NCBI GenBank assembly: GCA_007117185.1
Contig: SKHA01000005.1
Span: 1-9,477, forward strand
Source: Spirochaeta sp.
GTDB lineage: Bacteria; Spirochaetota; Spirochaetia; DSM-27196; Alkalispirochaetaceae
Direction: 5' to 3'
Length of the DNA stretch: 9,477 nucleotides
Part shown: piece after piece, positions 1-7,111 of the stretch
Layout of the letters: every line of letters starts with the position of its first letter
Numbering within the stretch: position 1 is the first letter of the stretch
Program-made: the position numbers and the translations under genes
The notes under the pieces: model-generated
Seen by the model: only the letters and a program-made list of their open reading frames with translations
Databases searched by the model: none
What the model was told of the DNA's origin: nothing

Positions 1-22
1 GGCGCGGGATGGCGCGGGGTAA

Positions 23-1378
23 TCAGTCCACCGCGACCCGTGCCCACCCGCCGTGGCGCAGCCCCCCAAAGAGAATCGCCGCGTGTCCGACCTGGTAGAG
101 AGCGAACCCGGCCCACGCCCAGGGCAGATCAACCTGCAGCACCAGGACCAGCAGCATGGTCACACCAAGAATTCCCGCCACGTTGGTAACCACCTCACTC
201 ATCAGAACGTATCGACCCCATCCGTTGTGGCTGAAGATGATCTCCAGGGAGTAGCCGGTAATCTCCAGGAAGTAGAACGGCGCCAGGACTCTGAACCCGA
301 GCGCTGCCAGTCGGCGCGCCTCCTCTTCCAGCGCAAAAAGAGACGCGATCGCCGGTGCGGCGGCAACAACCACAACGAGCAGTACTCCCCCGACTACAGC
401 CCCCAGAACCAGCTGCGTCCGAATCACTGCCCTGGCTGAGGGCGGGTCATCCGCCCCCAGAGCGTTACCCACCAGGATGGACGCACCGTTGGCGAAGCCG
501 CCCACCAGGGCCTTGTTGATCCGGAACGTGCTGAACAGCACGTGTGTCACCGCCACCTGGATAGTACCGAGGGTGCCCATCATTCCCTGAAAGAGCAGGA
601 TGATCACCATCGCCGTGGCGTTCTGTATCGCCGAGGGCAGGCCGATGCGCAGGATCGTCGTGACCAGTTTGCGGTCAGGCCGTCCCGGGACAGCCCGACG
701 ATATTCGCCCCGGGGGGCGACGACCAGGCGGTGATAGCCGACATACAGCAGCAGCGCGGTGAGGTGGGACAGGACGGTCCCCACGGCGGCCCCCCGCACC
801 CCCAGCGCCGGAGCTCCCAGGTTGCCGAATATGAAGATCCAGTTGAGAGCGACGTTGACCAGATTCGAGACGACAACAGCGACCATCACCGCACGGGTGT
901 GGCCGTTTCCGGCGACGTAACCCCGCAACCCCGAGGCCAGCCCCATCACCGGGAGCCCCCACATGGATATGGCGACGTAGTCGATCGCCTCGGGCGCGGC
1001 GGCGGCGGTGGTGATCAGCGGGACCAGAACTGGAGCCAGCGCGGCGATAACGCAGGCGATCGTTCCAGCCAGCAGTCCAGCCCATAATCCCTGAGGGAGA
1101 ACCTCGGCGATCGCATCGGTGGCGGCGGCCGGGGGTATCGCCGGGGTGGGCGCCTCAGCCTGTTGTTCTTCCGTCAAGCGCGCCTGGCGCCGCCCCACCC
1201 GGCGTGACACCACCGCCTGAACACCCAGGGCAACCGGCCAGATCAGCATCTCGTGGGCGGTGGCGTAGGCCACTCCGATGGCGATGCCCGCCAGCGCTTC
1301 GATCCCCAGCTGGGCCACCATGAGGCTGTCGGCAACGCGATAAAGATACATGGAGAGGTTGCCCGCCAGCAGGGGCAA
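23..1378 (-). CDS. MATE family multidrug/toxin efflux transporter
   Basis: A polytopic inner-membrane protein of the MATE family, which exports cationic drugs or metabolites in exchange for Na+ or H+. Seen: about 12 hydrophobic segments in two halves. The first helix reads LPLLAGN...YRVADSLMVAQLG, matching the family's P-(x)n-D-(x)n-G pattern. There is an RGYVAGNGHTR loop after the fourth or fifth helix and a second-half repeat beginning RIGLPSAIQNA. Length is 451 aa, normal for the family. The start given is a TTG codon at 1378, the first standard start codon in frame, but it lies inside the first helix motif and has no ribosome site at proper spacing. An ATT codon at 1390 has AGAAGG five bases upstream and would add HLG-type residues typical of the family (455 aa). 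The cytoplasmic loop around residues 65-90 carries an unusual Pro/Ala/Glu-rich insert. It follows the patatin gene closely and is probably co-transcribed with it. The substrate cannot be told. Confidence 0.9.
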   Translation of the reverse strand: MPLLAGNLSMYLYRVADSLMVAQLGIEALAGIAIGVAYATAHEMLIWPVALGVQAVVSRRVGRRQARLTEEQQAEAPTPAIPPAAATDAIAEVLPQGLWAGLLAGTIACVIAALAPVLVPLITTAAAAPEAIDYVAISMWGLPVMGLASGLRGYVAGNGHTRAVMVAVVVSNLVNVALNWIFIFGNLGAPALGVRGAAVGTVLSHLTALLLYVGYHRLVVAPRGEYRRAVPGRPDRKLVTTILRIGLPSAIQNATAMVIILLFQGMMGTLGTIQVAVTHVLFSTFRINKALVGGFANGASILVGNALGADDPPSARAVIRTQLVLGAVVGGVLLVVVVAAAPAIASLFALEEEARRLAALGFRVLAPFYFLEITGYSLEIIFSHNGWGRYVLMSEVVTNVAGILGVTMLLVLVLQVDLPWAWAGFALYQVGHAAILFGGLRHGGWARVAVD

Positions 1379-1395
1379 CCCCAGGTGAATGATAA

Positions 1396-1401
1396 CCTTC
1401 T
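1396..1401 (-). promoter_or_regulatory. Ribosome binding site AGAAGG pointing to an ATT start for the MATE gene
   Basis: On the minus strand AGAAGG lies between the patatin stop (1408-1410) and the MATE frame. The in-frame ATT at 1390-1388 follows after 5 nt, ideal spacing. The nearest standard start, TTG at 1378, is 17 nt away. No in-frame ATG, GTG or TTG was found at better spacing. The site is seen; its use is inference. Confidence 0.5.
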
Positions 1402-1407
1402 GTCTGT

Positions 1408-2184
1408 TCAGAGCAGGTTCCGGATCTCGTCCAGCGCGTTTCTGGCAGCCTTCTCTCCCGCTTCCAGGAGCTCCTCCCGCTTATCCAGTTCGTGATAGGC
1501 GATGTGCCCGATATCCGGTTGAATGACACAATCCGCCGCGCTGCGTCCTTCCTGGCTGGTGTTCCACATGAGGACCATAAACGCCCGAAAGGTGATGCCA
1601 ACCAGGTTCTGCGGGGTGGATTCGCTCTCGCTCCAGGGGTTCAGATCCACCGCCACCGTGGGCATTGCGGCGTCTTCTGTGAGCACCCGTACCGGAAGGT
1701 TGTCCGACACCCCGCCGTCCACGAGCATGCGGGTCTCTTCCAGGATTGGTTCAAATACCCCCGGGATGGACGCGCTGGCCCGGACTGCCCGCGCCACCGA
1801 GCCGGTGTTCAGGATGTGTTGTCGTGCCCGGACGATATCGAAAGCGACCACCTGCAGCGGGATGGTCAGTTCCTGGAAGGTAACCTCCTGGAGAAGCTTC
1901 TCGATATACCGCTCCAGCTTGTCCGTCTTCACCAGCCCCATCCCGGAGATGGTTGGCTGTACCAGCTCACCCCAGGTGATCTCGCTGGCCACCTCCCACA
2001 TCTGTTCCCACCCCATGCCGGAGCAGTAGAGGGCACCCATGATACTGCCGATGGAGGTGCCCGCCACCGCGCGGACGGGGATCTGTTCCTCCTGGAGGAC
2101 TTTGATAACGCCGATGTGGGCGATGCCCCGGGCCGCGCCGCCGCCGAGGGCCAGGCCGATTCCGGTGTTGCTGGTTTTTCCCAT
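1408..2184 (-). CDS. Patatin-like phospholipase (RssA/YchK-like)
   Basis: A 258-aa serine acyl hydrolase of the patatin fold, expected to cleave acyl chains from phospholipids or other lipids with a Ser-Asp dyad. Seen: the oxyanion loop GGGAARG (residues 14-20), the nucleophile elbow GTSIG with Ser44 (42-46), the RASASIPGVF block (about 135-144) and the catalytic DGG with Asp156 followed by DNLPV. All diagnostic motifs are intact. There is no signal peptide or transmembrane helix, so it should be cytosolic or peripherally membrane bound, like the short single-domain RssA-type proteins. The ATG at 2184 puts the glycine loop at the usual distance from the N terminus; its ribosome site is weak. 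It is transcribed divergently from the sirtuin gene and followed 18-30 nt later by the MATE transporter. The physiological substrate is unknown. Confidence 0.93.
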   Translation of the reverse strand: MGKTSNTGIGLALGGGAARGIAHIGVIKVLQEEQIPVRAVAGTSIGSIMGALYCSGMGWEQMWEVASEITWGELVQPTISGMGLVKTDKLERYIEKLLQEVTFQELTIPLQVVAFDIVRARQHILNTGSVARAVRASASIPGVFEPILEETRMLVDGGVSDNLPVRVLTEDAAMPTVAVDLNPWSESESTPQNLVGITFRAFMVLMWNTSQEGRSAADCVIQPDIGHIAYHELDKREELLEAGEKAARNALDEIRNLL

Positions 2185-2238
2185 GGACTATTGGTATCGT
2201 AATCCAGGGTGTTACTCAAGCGGTGCAAGGGGGGGCAA
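2185..2238. promoter_or_regulatory. Divergent promoter region between patatin and sirtuin genes
   Basis: This 54-base gap is the only non-coding DNA between two genes that point away from each other. On the plus strand an extended -10-like element TG-G-TATCGT lies at 2192-2200, with the sirtuin ATG about 39 nt downstream and TTGCTG further up at 2168-2173. On the minus strand nearly the same bases read TACGAT (2201-2196), a possible -10 for the patatin gene. Neither has a convincing -35 at ideal spacing. The assignment rests on position and weak matches. Confidence 0.35.
2227..2233 (+). promoter_or_regulatory. Ribosome binding site deciding the sirtuin start
   Basis: AAGGGGG lies 5 nt before the ATG at 2239. 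It favours that ATG over the in-frame GTG at 2209, which has no such site upstream. Confidence 0.6.
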
Positions 2239-3066
2239 ATGACCAGGGAGAGCGAGTCGACAGGCAGCGCGGAGGAGGCGAGACGCTGGCGTTCAGCGCT
2301 GGAGAAAGCCACAGCGGTGGTGGCGTTCACCGGAGCGGGGATTTCCACCGACTCGGGCATACCGGACTATCGCGGAACCGGAGGCGTGTACGAGCGCTAC
2401 CAGCCGGTCTATTTTCAGGACTTTCTAGCCTCGGCGGAGAAGCGCCGGGAGTACTGGATGCACAAGGCGTCGGTGTGGCCGGCGATGCGCGACGCCCGCC
2501 CCGGTCCGGGACACCGCTTTGTGAAGGATCTGGACGACCGGGGAATACTTGCCGGGGTGGTGACGCAGAACATCGACGGGCTTCACGAGAAGAGCGGCGT
2601 TCCCGGGGATAAGATCGTCAACCTTCACGGAACGAACCTCCAGGTGGAGTGCCTGGGGTGCGGCCAGCGGCGGCCCGCGGCGGTGGTGCTGGACTCTCTG
2701 GCGGCGGAGGTTGCCCGGGGGATGGAGGTCTCTGACGCGCAGGTGCCGGTGTGCGGTAGCTGCGGCGAGCTGGTCAAACCGGCCACGGTGATGTTTGGAC
2801 AGAATCTGCGATCCGAGGATCTGAAATGCGCTGAAGAGTTGATGGGGCAGTGCGACCTGGTCCTGGCGATGGGGTCAACCCTGGAGGTTCAACCGGCGGC
2901 GACGTTCCCCGTCCTTGCCCACCGCGCCGGCGCTGCCCTGGGAATCATCACCAGGGGGCCGACGCCGCTGGATGGCATCGCCACGCTTCGCTGGGACGGA
3001 TCGATCACTGCGTTTCTGCAGCTGCTGGGCGATTTCGGGTCCACAGGAGGCCGCACGCCGCGTTGA
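2239..3066 (+). CDS. Sir2 family NAD-dependent protein deacylase, class II (SIRT4-like)
   Basis: A 275-aa sirtuin that removes acyl groups from protein lysines using NAD+, giving nicotinamide and O-acyl-ADP-ribose. Seen: NAD loop TGAGISTDSGIPDYRG (31-46), TQNIDGLHEKSG (109-120) with catalytic LHGT His130, a structural zinc site formed by C138-x2-C141 and C172-x2-C175, and GSTLEVQPA (212-220). The segment EKRREYWMHKASVWP resembles the RxRYWAR...WP block of class II/SIRT4 sirtuins. The Tyr-xx-Arg pair that marks CobB-type desuccinylases is absent, so a deacetylase, lipoamidase or other deacylase role is more likely than desuccinylation (inference). Oddity: the INxG motif near residues 236-240 reads IITRG, with Thr for Asn. 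The ATG was chosen for its ribosome site; a GTG at 2209 would add 10 residues. The 3' end overlaps rlmN, read on the other strand, by 62 bp. Confidence 0.93.
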   Translation: MTRESESTGSAEEARRWRSALEKATAVVAFTGAGISTDSGIPDYRGTGGVYERYQPVYFQDFLASAEKRREYWMHKASVWPAMRDARPGPGHRFVKDLDDRGILAGVVTQNIDGLHEKSGVPGDKIVNLHGTNLQVECLGCGQRRPAAVVLDSLAAEVARGMEVSDAQVPVCGSCGELVKPATVMFGQNLRSEDLKCAEELMGQCDLVLAMGSTLEVQPAATFPVLAHRAGAALGIITRGPTPLDGIATLRWDGSITAFLQLLGDFGSTGGRTPR

Positions 3067-4102
3067 TGTCCTGTCCCCGGGTCCGACGGATGAAGGTACG
3101 AATGCCTTTGACTCGCAGGCTGTCCCGGAAGCGCTCCATTTCTTCCGGCGGCGTTGGTTTGAGGTCAACCCCGGGAATCTGGTGAAACGAGATCAGGTTC
3201 ACCCGGACGCTCAGGCCGTTCAGGATCTTCGCTATTCCGTCAACGTGACGCTGGGTGTCGTTGAACCCCGCAAAGAGGGTGTACTCGAAGGAGACCCGGC
3301 GGGTGAGGTCTTCCCGGCGATCCCGGATCAGGCGCAGCGTCTCTGAGATGGGGTTGGCGTTCTCTACCGGCATCAGCCGGCGGCGCTCCTCCGGGAAGGG
3401 GTTGTGGAGGCTGATCGCCAGCGAGGGCGGCCGCGGCGCCGGGTCCGCCTCCAGGAAGTGCTCCAGGCCGGGGTGGATCCCCACGGTAGAGACGGTGATG
3501 CGCCGCGCCGGCAGGTTGTAGCCCTCAGGTTCGGTGAACACGGCGATACTCTTCAGCGTCGCCTCAAGGTTGTCCATCGGCTCGCCCATTCCCATGTAGA
3601 CGATATTGGTGATTTCGCTGCGCTCGGGGATGCTGTGATACTGATTGACGATCTCGTCCGGTTCGAGGTTGCCCTGAAACCCCTGCCGGGCGGTCTGGCA
3701 GAAGGTGCAGCTCCGGCGGCACCCCACCTGGGTGGAGAGGCACAGGGTGACTCGCCGTCCCTCCGGGATGAGGGCGGCTTCCACCAGGCCGCCGTTGCGG
3801 GTTGGAAAGAGGTACTTCTTTGTACCGTCTGCGGACTCTTCAACAGAGCGTGGTGGAAGCGCTCCGATGGCGGTTTCGTCCGCCAGGGTCTGTCGCAGCG
3901 CTGCGGGGAGGTTGGTCATCTGCAGCAACTCGCAGGCGCCCTGTTTACGCAGCCAGCGGTGGATCTGTGAACCTCTAAAGGGGGGGTATCCCAGGTCAGC
4001 GACCAGTGTCCGCAGTTCCGGTACGGTGAGGCCCAGAAGCGGGTCGGCGGTTTTGAGTGTGTCCGCTGCGGGGGAATCTGTGGGGGGAGCGGGATCGCGC
4101 AT
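3005..4102 (-). CDS. rlmN: Radical SAM adenine C2-methyltransferase RlmN
   Basis: This enzyme methylates C2 of A2503 in 23S rRNA, and in many bacteria A37 of some tRNAs, using a 4Fe-4S cluster and S-adenosylmethionine by a radical ping-pong mechanism. Seen in 365 aa: an N-terminal helical RNA-binding part (GYPPFRGSQIHRWL, 38-51), cluster cysteines C128-x3-C132-x2-C135, the conserved C121 just upstream, the SAM-binding GMGEPMDN (171-178), and TRGQDINAACG with the methyl-carrying Cys350. The TARQGF.GNL block favours RlmN. SLHNPFPEERRRLMP has a Cfr-like PxxEERxxLMP form, but VGCRRSCTFC, the overall pattern and the length favour RlmN over Cfr. The ATG at 4102 has AGGA 8 nt upstream. It lies 60 bp after azlD on the same strand, and its last 62 bases are antisense to the sirtuin gene. 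Acts in the cytoplasm. Confidence 0.93.
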   Translation of the reverse strand: MRDPAPPTDSPAADTLKTADPLLGLTVPELRTLVADLGYPPFRGSQIHRWLRKQGACELLQMTNLPAALRQTLADETAIGALPPRSVEESADGTKKYLFPTRNGGLVEAALIPEGRRVTLCLSTQVGCRRSCTFCQTARQGFQGNLEPDEIVNQYHSIPERSEITNIVYMGMGEPMDNLEATLKSIAVFTEPEGYNLPARRITVSTVGIHPGLEHFLEADPAPRPPSLAISLHNPFPEERRRLMPVENANPISETLRLIRDRREDLTRRVSFEYTLFAGFNDTQRHVDGIAKILNGLSVRVNLISFHQIPGVDLKPTPPEEMERFRDSLRVKGIRTFIRRTRGQDINAACGLLWTRNRPAAAETQ

Positions 4103-4162
4103 AGCCGCTATCCTACCATGGGGGCCGGGGGGTGGAGTAGTTCCCCCGTCGGGGTGGTCGAG

Positions 4163-4483
4163 TCATGTCAGCGTGGGGACGATTGATAGAGCCAGCCACA
4201 CCAGGAGTACCACCGTCAGCACCGTTATGGTCAGAGGGACCCGCTTCACCGTCATGACAAACGCGAGGACCAGCGCCGCCGTCACTATCGGCAGCGGGGC
4301 GGCGCTGAAACTGTCCGGAATAACCAGAGCCCCCAGTGCCGCCGCAGGTACCACCGAGAGGAACCGTTGCGCCCGCGGCGGGAGGCGGTCCAGGGCGCTG
4401 GTGAAGAATGGAAGAGCGCGCAGGATCCATGTTCCGGCCATGAGCCCCAGCGAGAGCAGCAGCCACTGCGGTGTGATCGTCAT
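4163..4483 (-). CDS. azlD: AzlD-like branched-chain amino acid exporter subunit
   Basis: The small membrane partner of AzlC; the pair (AzlCD, or YgaZH in E. coli) exports branched-chain amino acids. Seen: 106 aa with four hydrophobic stretches, the typical opening (WLLLSLGLMAGTWILRALPF) and RAQRFLSVVPAAALGALVIPD, matching the AzlD pattern of an R-x-LP motif followed by a PAA..A helix. The ATG at 4483 overlaps the azlC stop as ATGA, which implies translational coupling. GGAG sits 8 nt before it, inside azlC. Longer readings of this frame begin inside azlC and are not supported. Family length is about 100-110 aa. The substrate is taken from the family, not from the sequence. Confidence 0.9.
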   Translation of the reverse strand: MTITPQWLLLSLGLMAGTWILRALPFFTSALDRLPPRAQRFLSVVPAAALGALVIPDSFSAAPLPIVTAALVLAFVMTVKRVPLTITVLTVVLLVWLALSIVPTLT

Positions 4484-5178
4484 CGTTGGCGCTCCGGAAC
4501 GGACATTCCCGCAACCCCGCCGGCAACCATGGCGATAGGGAAGGCGATGCCAGGCCCTGCGGCCAGCCCGTATCGCAACACGATATTCACTGCTGCGGCG
4601 GTTGCGGCGGCAACAACCACCTGACGTACCGGCCCGCGCTTGATCTGTCCGGCAAGGAGCGCGGTAAAGAGCACGTACAGCGCAAGACCCATGGCGGTCT
4701 TCAGTCCTGGCGGGATCACCTCTCCCGCCAGGGCCCCGATGACAGTGCCTCCCACCCACGCGCTGTAGGCCCCCAGCTCGAGACCCGCCAGCCGGGCCAG
4801 GGAAATTGGCGTACTGACGGAGATCTCAGTTCCCGCTACCCCGAAGACCTCATCAGTGACCCCAAACGCCATCAGCCCCTTCACATGGACCGGAGCTGGA
4901 GGAATATTGCGAGCGATGACAGAACTCATCAGAAGGTGTCGAACATTCAGCATCCAACCGGCGAACAGAATCTGTGGGATCGCCACCCCGACGCCGTACA
5001 GCCCCACCGCCAGAAATTGCGCCGCCCCCGCAAAGACCAGCGCCGAAGACAGCGCCGCGTCCAGCGGCGAGAGTCCGGCGGTGCGGACAATGAGACCGTA
5101 GGTTATCGCCACCGGGATATATCCCGTTGCAATGGGCAACGCGGCGACAAGACCACCGACGAAATCTCGAACTGGCAT
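4480..5178 (-). CDS. azlC: AzlC-like branched-chain amino acid exporter subunit
   Basis: The large membrane subunit of the two-part AzlCD exporter, 232 aa with about seven hydrophobic segments. Seen: the family opening G-x8-TGYIPVAITYGL, LSSALVFAGAAQFLAVGL (44-61) and WMLNVRHLLMSSVIA, which matches the N-x-RH-x-LM signature of AzlC proteins. The ATG at 5178 is only 5 nt after the pilZ stop and ATGA-overlaps azlD at the other end, so it belongs to one transcript with them. No strong ribosome site is visible, consistent with coupling to the upstream gene. Its place downstream of arsenite-resistance genes is unusual. It may export branched-chain or related amino acids; the exact substrate is not shown. 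Confidence 0.92.
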   Translation of the reverse strand: MPVRDFVGGLVAALPIATGYIPVAITYGLIVRTAGLSPLDAALSSALVFAGAAQFLAVGLYGVGVAIPQILFAGWMLNVRHLLMSSVIARNIPPAPVHVKGLMAFGVTDEVFGVAGTEISVSTPISLARLAGLELGAYSAWVGGTVIGALAGEVIPPGLKTAMGLALYVLFTALLAGQIKRGPVRQVVVAAATAAAVNIVLRYGLAAGPGIAFPIAMVAGGVAGMSVPERQR

Positions 5179-5183
5179 GCGTC

Positions 5184-5570
5184 TTAAAAGGTGGGTCGAT
5201 CTGCTGCCGGGGAAACGTCCGGGCTGTCAAGGTCCGAAAGGAACGCATCCAGTATTGCCTGGGAGTCATGGTGAACGGTGGTAAAGGCGAATCCGGCGGT
5301 GTAACCGGACCCTTCATCGTCGTCGGGTGCGGTGTGGATCAAAACGGCGTCTGCAGTTATCTCGCGGTCTCCCCCAAGGGAGAGGAGCAGAAAGATTGAC
5401 GTCCCGGGGTCGAGTGGCTCCATTGTCCGACAGCGGAAGCCGGTGGCGCTGATGTCCAGGCCCCGGGCGTGAACCCAGCGCTCCCGACCAAAGCGCATCT
5501 CGATCATCTGGGAGACGGAGAATCGCGGCGCGGCACGCTTGTCGGAACCGGTTTTTCCTGACCTATTCAC
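5184..5570 (-). CDS. Single-domain PilZ protein (putative c-di-GMP receptor)
   Basis: A 128-aa soluble protein made of one PilZ domain, which in this family binds cyclic di-GMP and relays it to motility, envelope or secretion partners. Seen: the two binding motifs RxxxR (RAAPR, residues 12-16) and D-x-S-x2-G (DISATG, 39-44), both complete, with beta-barrel strands through about residue 115 and a short acidic/Pro C terminus. The start chosen is the GTG at 5570, which overlaps the arsR stop as GTGA and places RxxxR close to the N terminus as is usual. An in-frame ATG at 5639 would lie inside arsR and add 23 residues with no domain value. It sits between arsR and azlC in the acr3 string. The output target is unknown, as there is no fused domain. 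Confidence 0.88.
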   Translation of the reverse strand: MNRSGKTGSDKRAAPRFSVSQMIEMRFGRERWVHARGLDISATGFRCRTMEPLDPGTSIFLLLSLGGDREITADAVLIHTAPDDDEGSGYTAGFAFTTVHHDSQAILDAFLSDLDSPDVSPAADRPTF

Positions 5571-5983
5571 TTCGTCAGTATATATCCTTTTCCGACAGAT
5601 CGGGTAGTCCGTTTGCGTCCGGTGCTGATGGTGCGGCAAGATTTTCCGCTGCGACGGTACTCCGCCAGGTGGGCCTGGTCGTTACGCAGAACGTCGTTTT
5701 CCTCCCGAGCCAGGAAGATCGTGTGCCGTACGAGCTTCCAGTGGGCATCAGAACCCTGGTCTGAAGCGATGTCGAAGTGGACCCAGGTTCCGGAGCGGGT
5801 GGCTGCCAGAAGGCCTGTCTGACGCAGTCGGGTCAGGTGACGGGACGCATTGGACTGGTTCACCTGCAGAATCTCCTCGATCTCGCAGGCGCAAAGCGAA
5901 CCCGACTCCAGCAGCAGGCTGACGATCCGCAATCGTGTTTCGTCGGCCAGGGCTTTCAGGATCTCACCGGTGCGCAGTTCCAT
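5567..5983 (-). CDS. arsR: ArsR/SmtB family arsenic-sensing repressor
   Basis: A 138-aa winged-helix repressor expected to bind the acr3 promoter and let go when arsenite binds its cysteines. Seen: ILKALADETRLRIVSLLL (8-25); LCACEIEEIL (30-39) with Cys31 and Cys33 in the helix where E. coli ArsR carries C32-x-C34; recognition helix VNQSNASRHLTRLRQTGLL (41-59); and wing RSGTWVHFDI. The third E. coli site cysteine (three after the second) is replaced by Glu. A further Cys lies at 116, followed by a basic tail. The ATG at 5983 is 9 nt after the acr3 stop and its own stop overlaps pilZ. The dyad ahead of acr3 is its probable operator. The exact metalloid ligand (As(III) or Sb(III)) is inferred from acr3. 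Confidence 0.92.
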   Translation of the reverse strand: MELRTGEILKALADETRLRIVSLLLESGSLCACEIEEILQVNQSNASRHLTRLRQTGLLAATRSGTWVHFDIASDQGSDAHWKLVRHTIFLAREENDVLRNDQAHLAEYRRSGKSCRTISTGRKRTTRSVGKGYILTK

Positions 5984-5992
5984 CGGGCAATC

Positions 5993-7051
<1,059 letters not shown>

Positions 7052-7058
7052 CGTTCCG

Positions 7059-7064
7059 TCCTTT
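7059..7064 (-). promoter_or_regulatory. Ribosome binding site of acr3
   Basis: AAAGGA on the minus strand, 7 nt before the ATG at 7051. It decides for that ATG over 7069 and is part of the right arm of the acr3 leader hairpin. Confidence 0.65.
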
Positions 7065-7098
7065 ATCATGAATAGATGAGCATATACTCATATAAAGG
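7060..7098 (-). promoter_or_regulatory. Inverted repeat ahead of acr3, probable ArsR operator
   Basis: An AT-rich island in GC-rich surroundings. The inner dyad is ATGAG-6 nt-CTCAT (7076-7091; 14 of 16 positions symmetric). The outer arms, CCTTTATCATGA (7060-7071) and TCATATAAAGG (7088-7098), are complementary apart from one extra base. ArsR/SmtB repressors bind AT-rich dyads at the promoter of their own operon, and this is the only such dyad found near these genes. In RNA read through from upstream, the outer arms would pair over the acr3 ribosome site. Confidence 0.6.
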
Positions 7099-7111
7099 GC
7101 GGTGTCGTCAA
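7081..7111 (-). promoter_or_regulatory. Candidate promoter of the acr3-arsR operon
   Basis: Minus-strand TTGACG (7111-7106) is a 5/6 match to a -35 box and contains the stop codon of the upstream transporter gene. The best -10-like hexamer is TATATG (7086-7081, 4/6) at 19 nt spacing, longer than ideal. It falls inside the dyad, so a bound repressor would block RNA polymerase. Confidence 0.4.

Noticed and set aside
1..22. GGCGCGGG repeated twice at the window start
   Set aside because: Two short GC-rich copies at the edge are too little to call a repeat family, and no gene can be assigned.
542..1087. Plus-strand 181-aa open frame opposite the MATE gene
   Set aside because: Its His/Asp/Arg/Gln-rich low-complexity composition is typical of the antisense of GC-rich codons, with no domain.
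3005..4102. Cfr-type antibiotic resistance methyltransferase
   Set aside because: A Cfr-like PxxEERxxLMP block is present, but the TARQGF.GNL region, length and N-terminal part fit RlmN better; resistance by C8 methylation is not supported.
4103..4162. CCCCGACGGGG mini-hairpin between azlD and rlmN as an intrinsic terminator
   Set aside because: The stem is only 4-5 bp and no T-run follows on either strand. The gap holds an rlmN ribosome site but no convincing promoter or terminator.
3705..4538. Plus-strand 277-aa open frame opposite rlmN and azlD
   Set aside because: It spans two real genes and a gap on the other strand, is Ser/Arg-rich with no motif, and so is an antisense shadow.
4484..4759. 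Longer 198-aa reading of azlD
   Set aside because: The extra part lies within azlC in another frame and is Arg/Gly-rich shadow sequence; the ATGA start at 4483 fits the family length.
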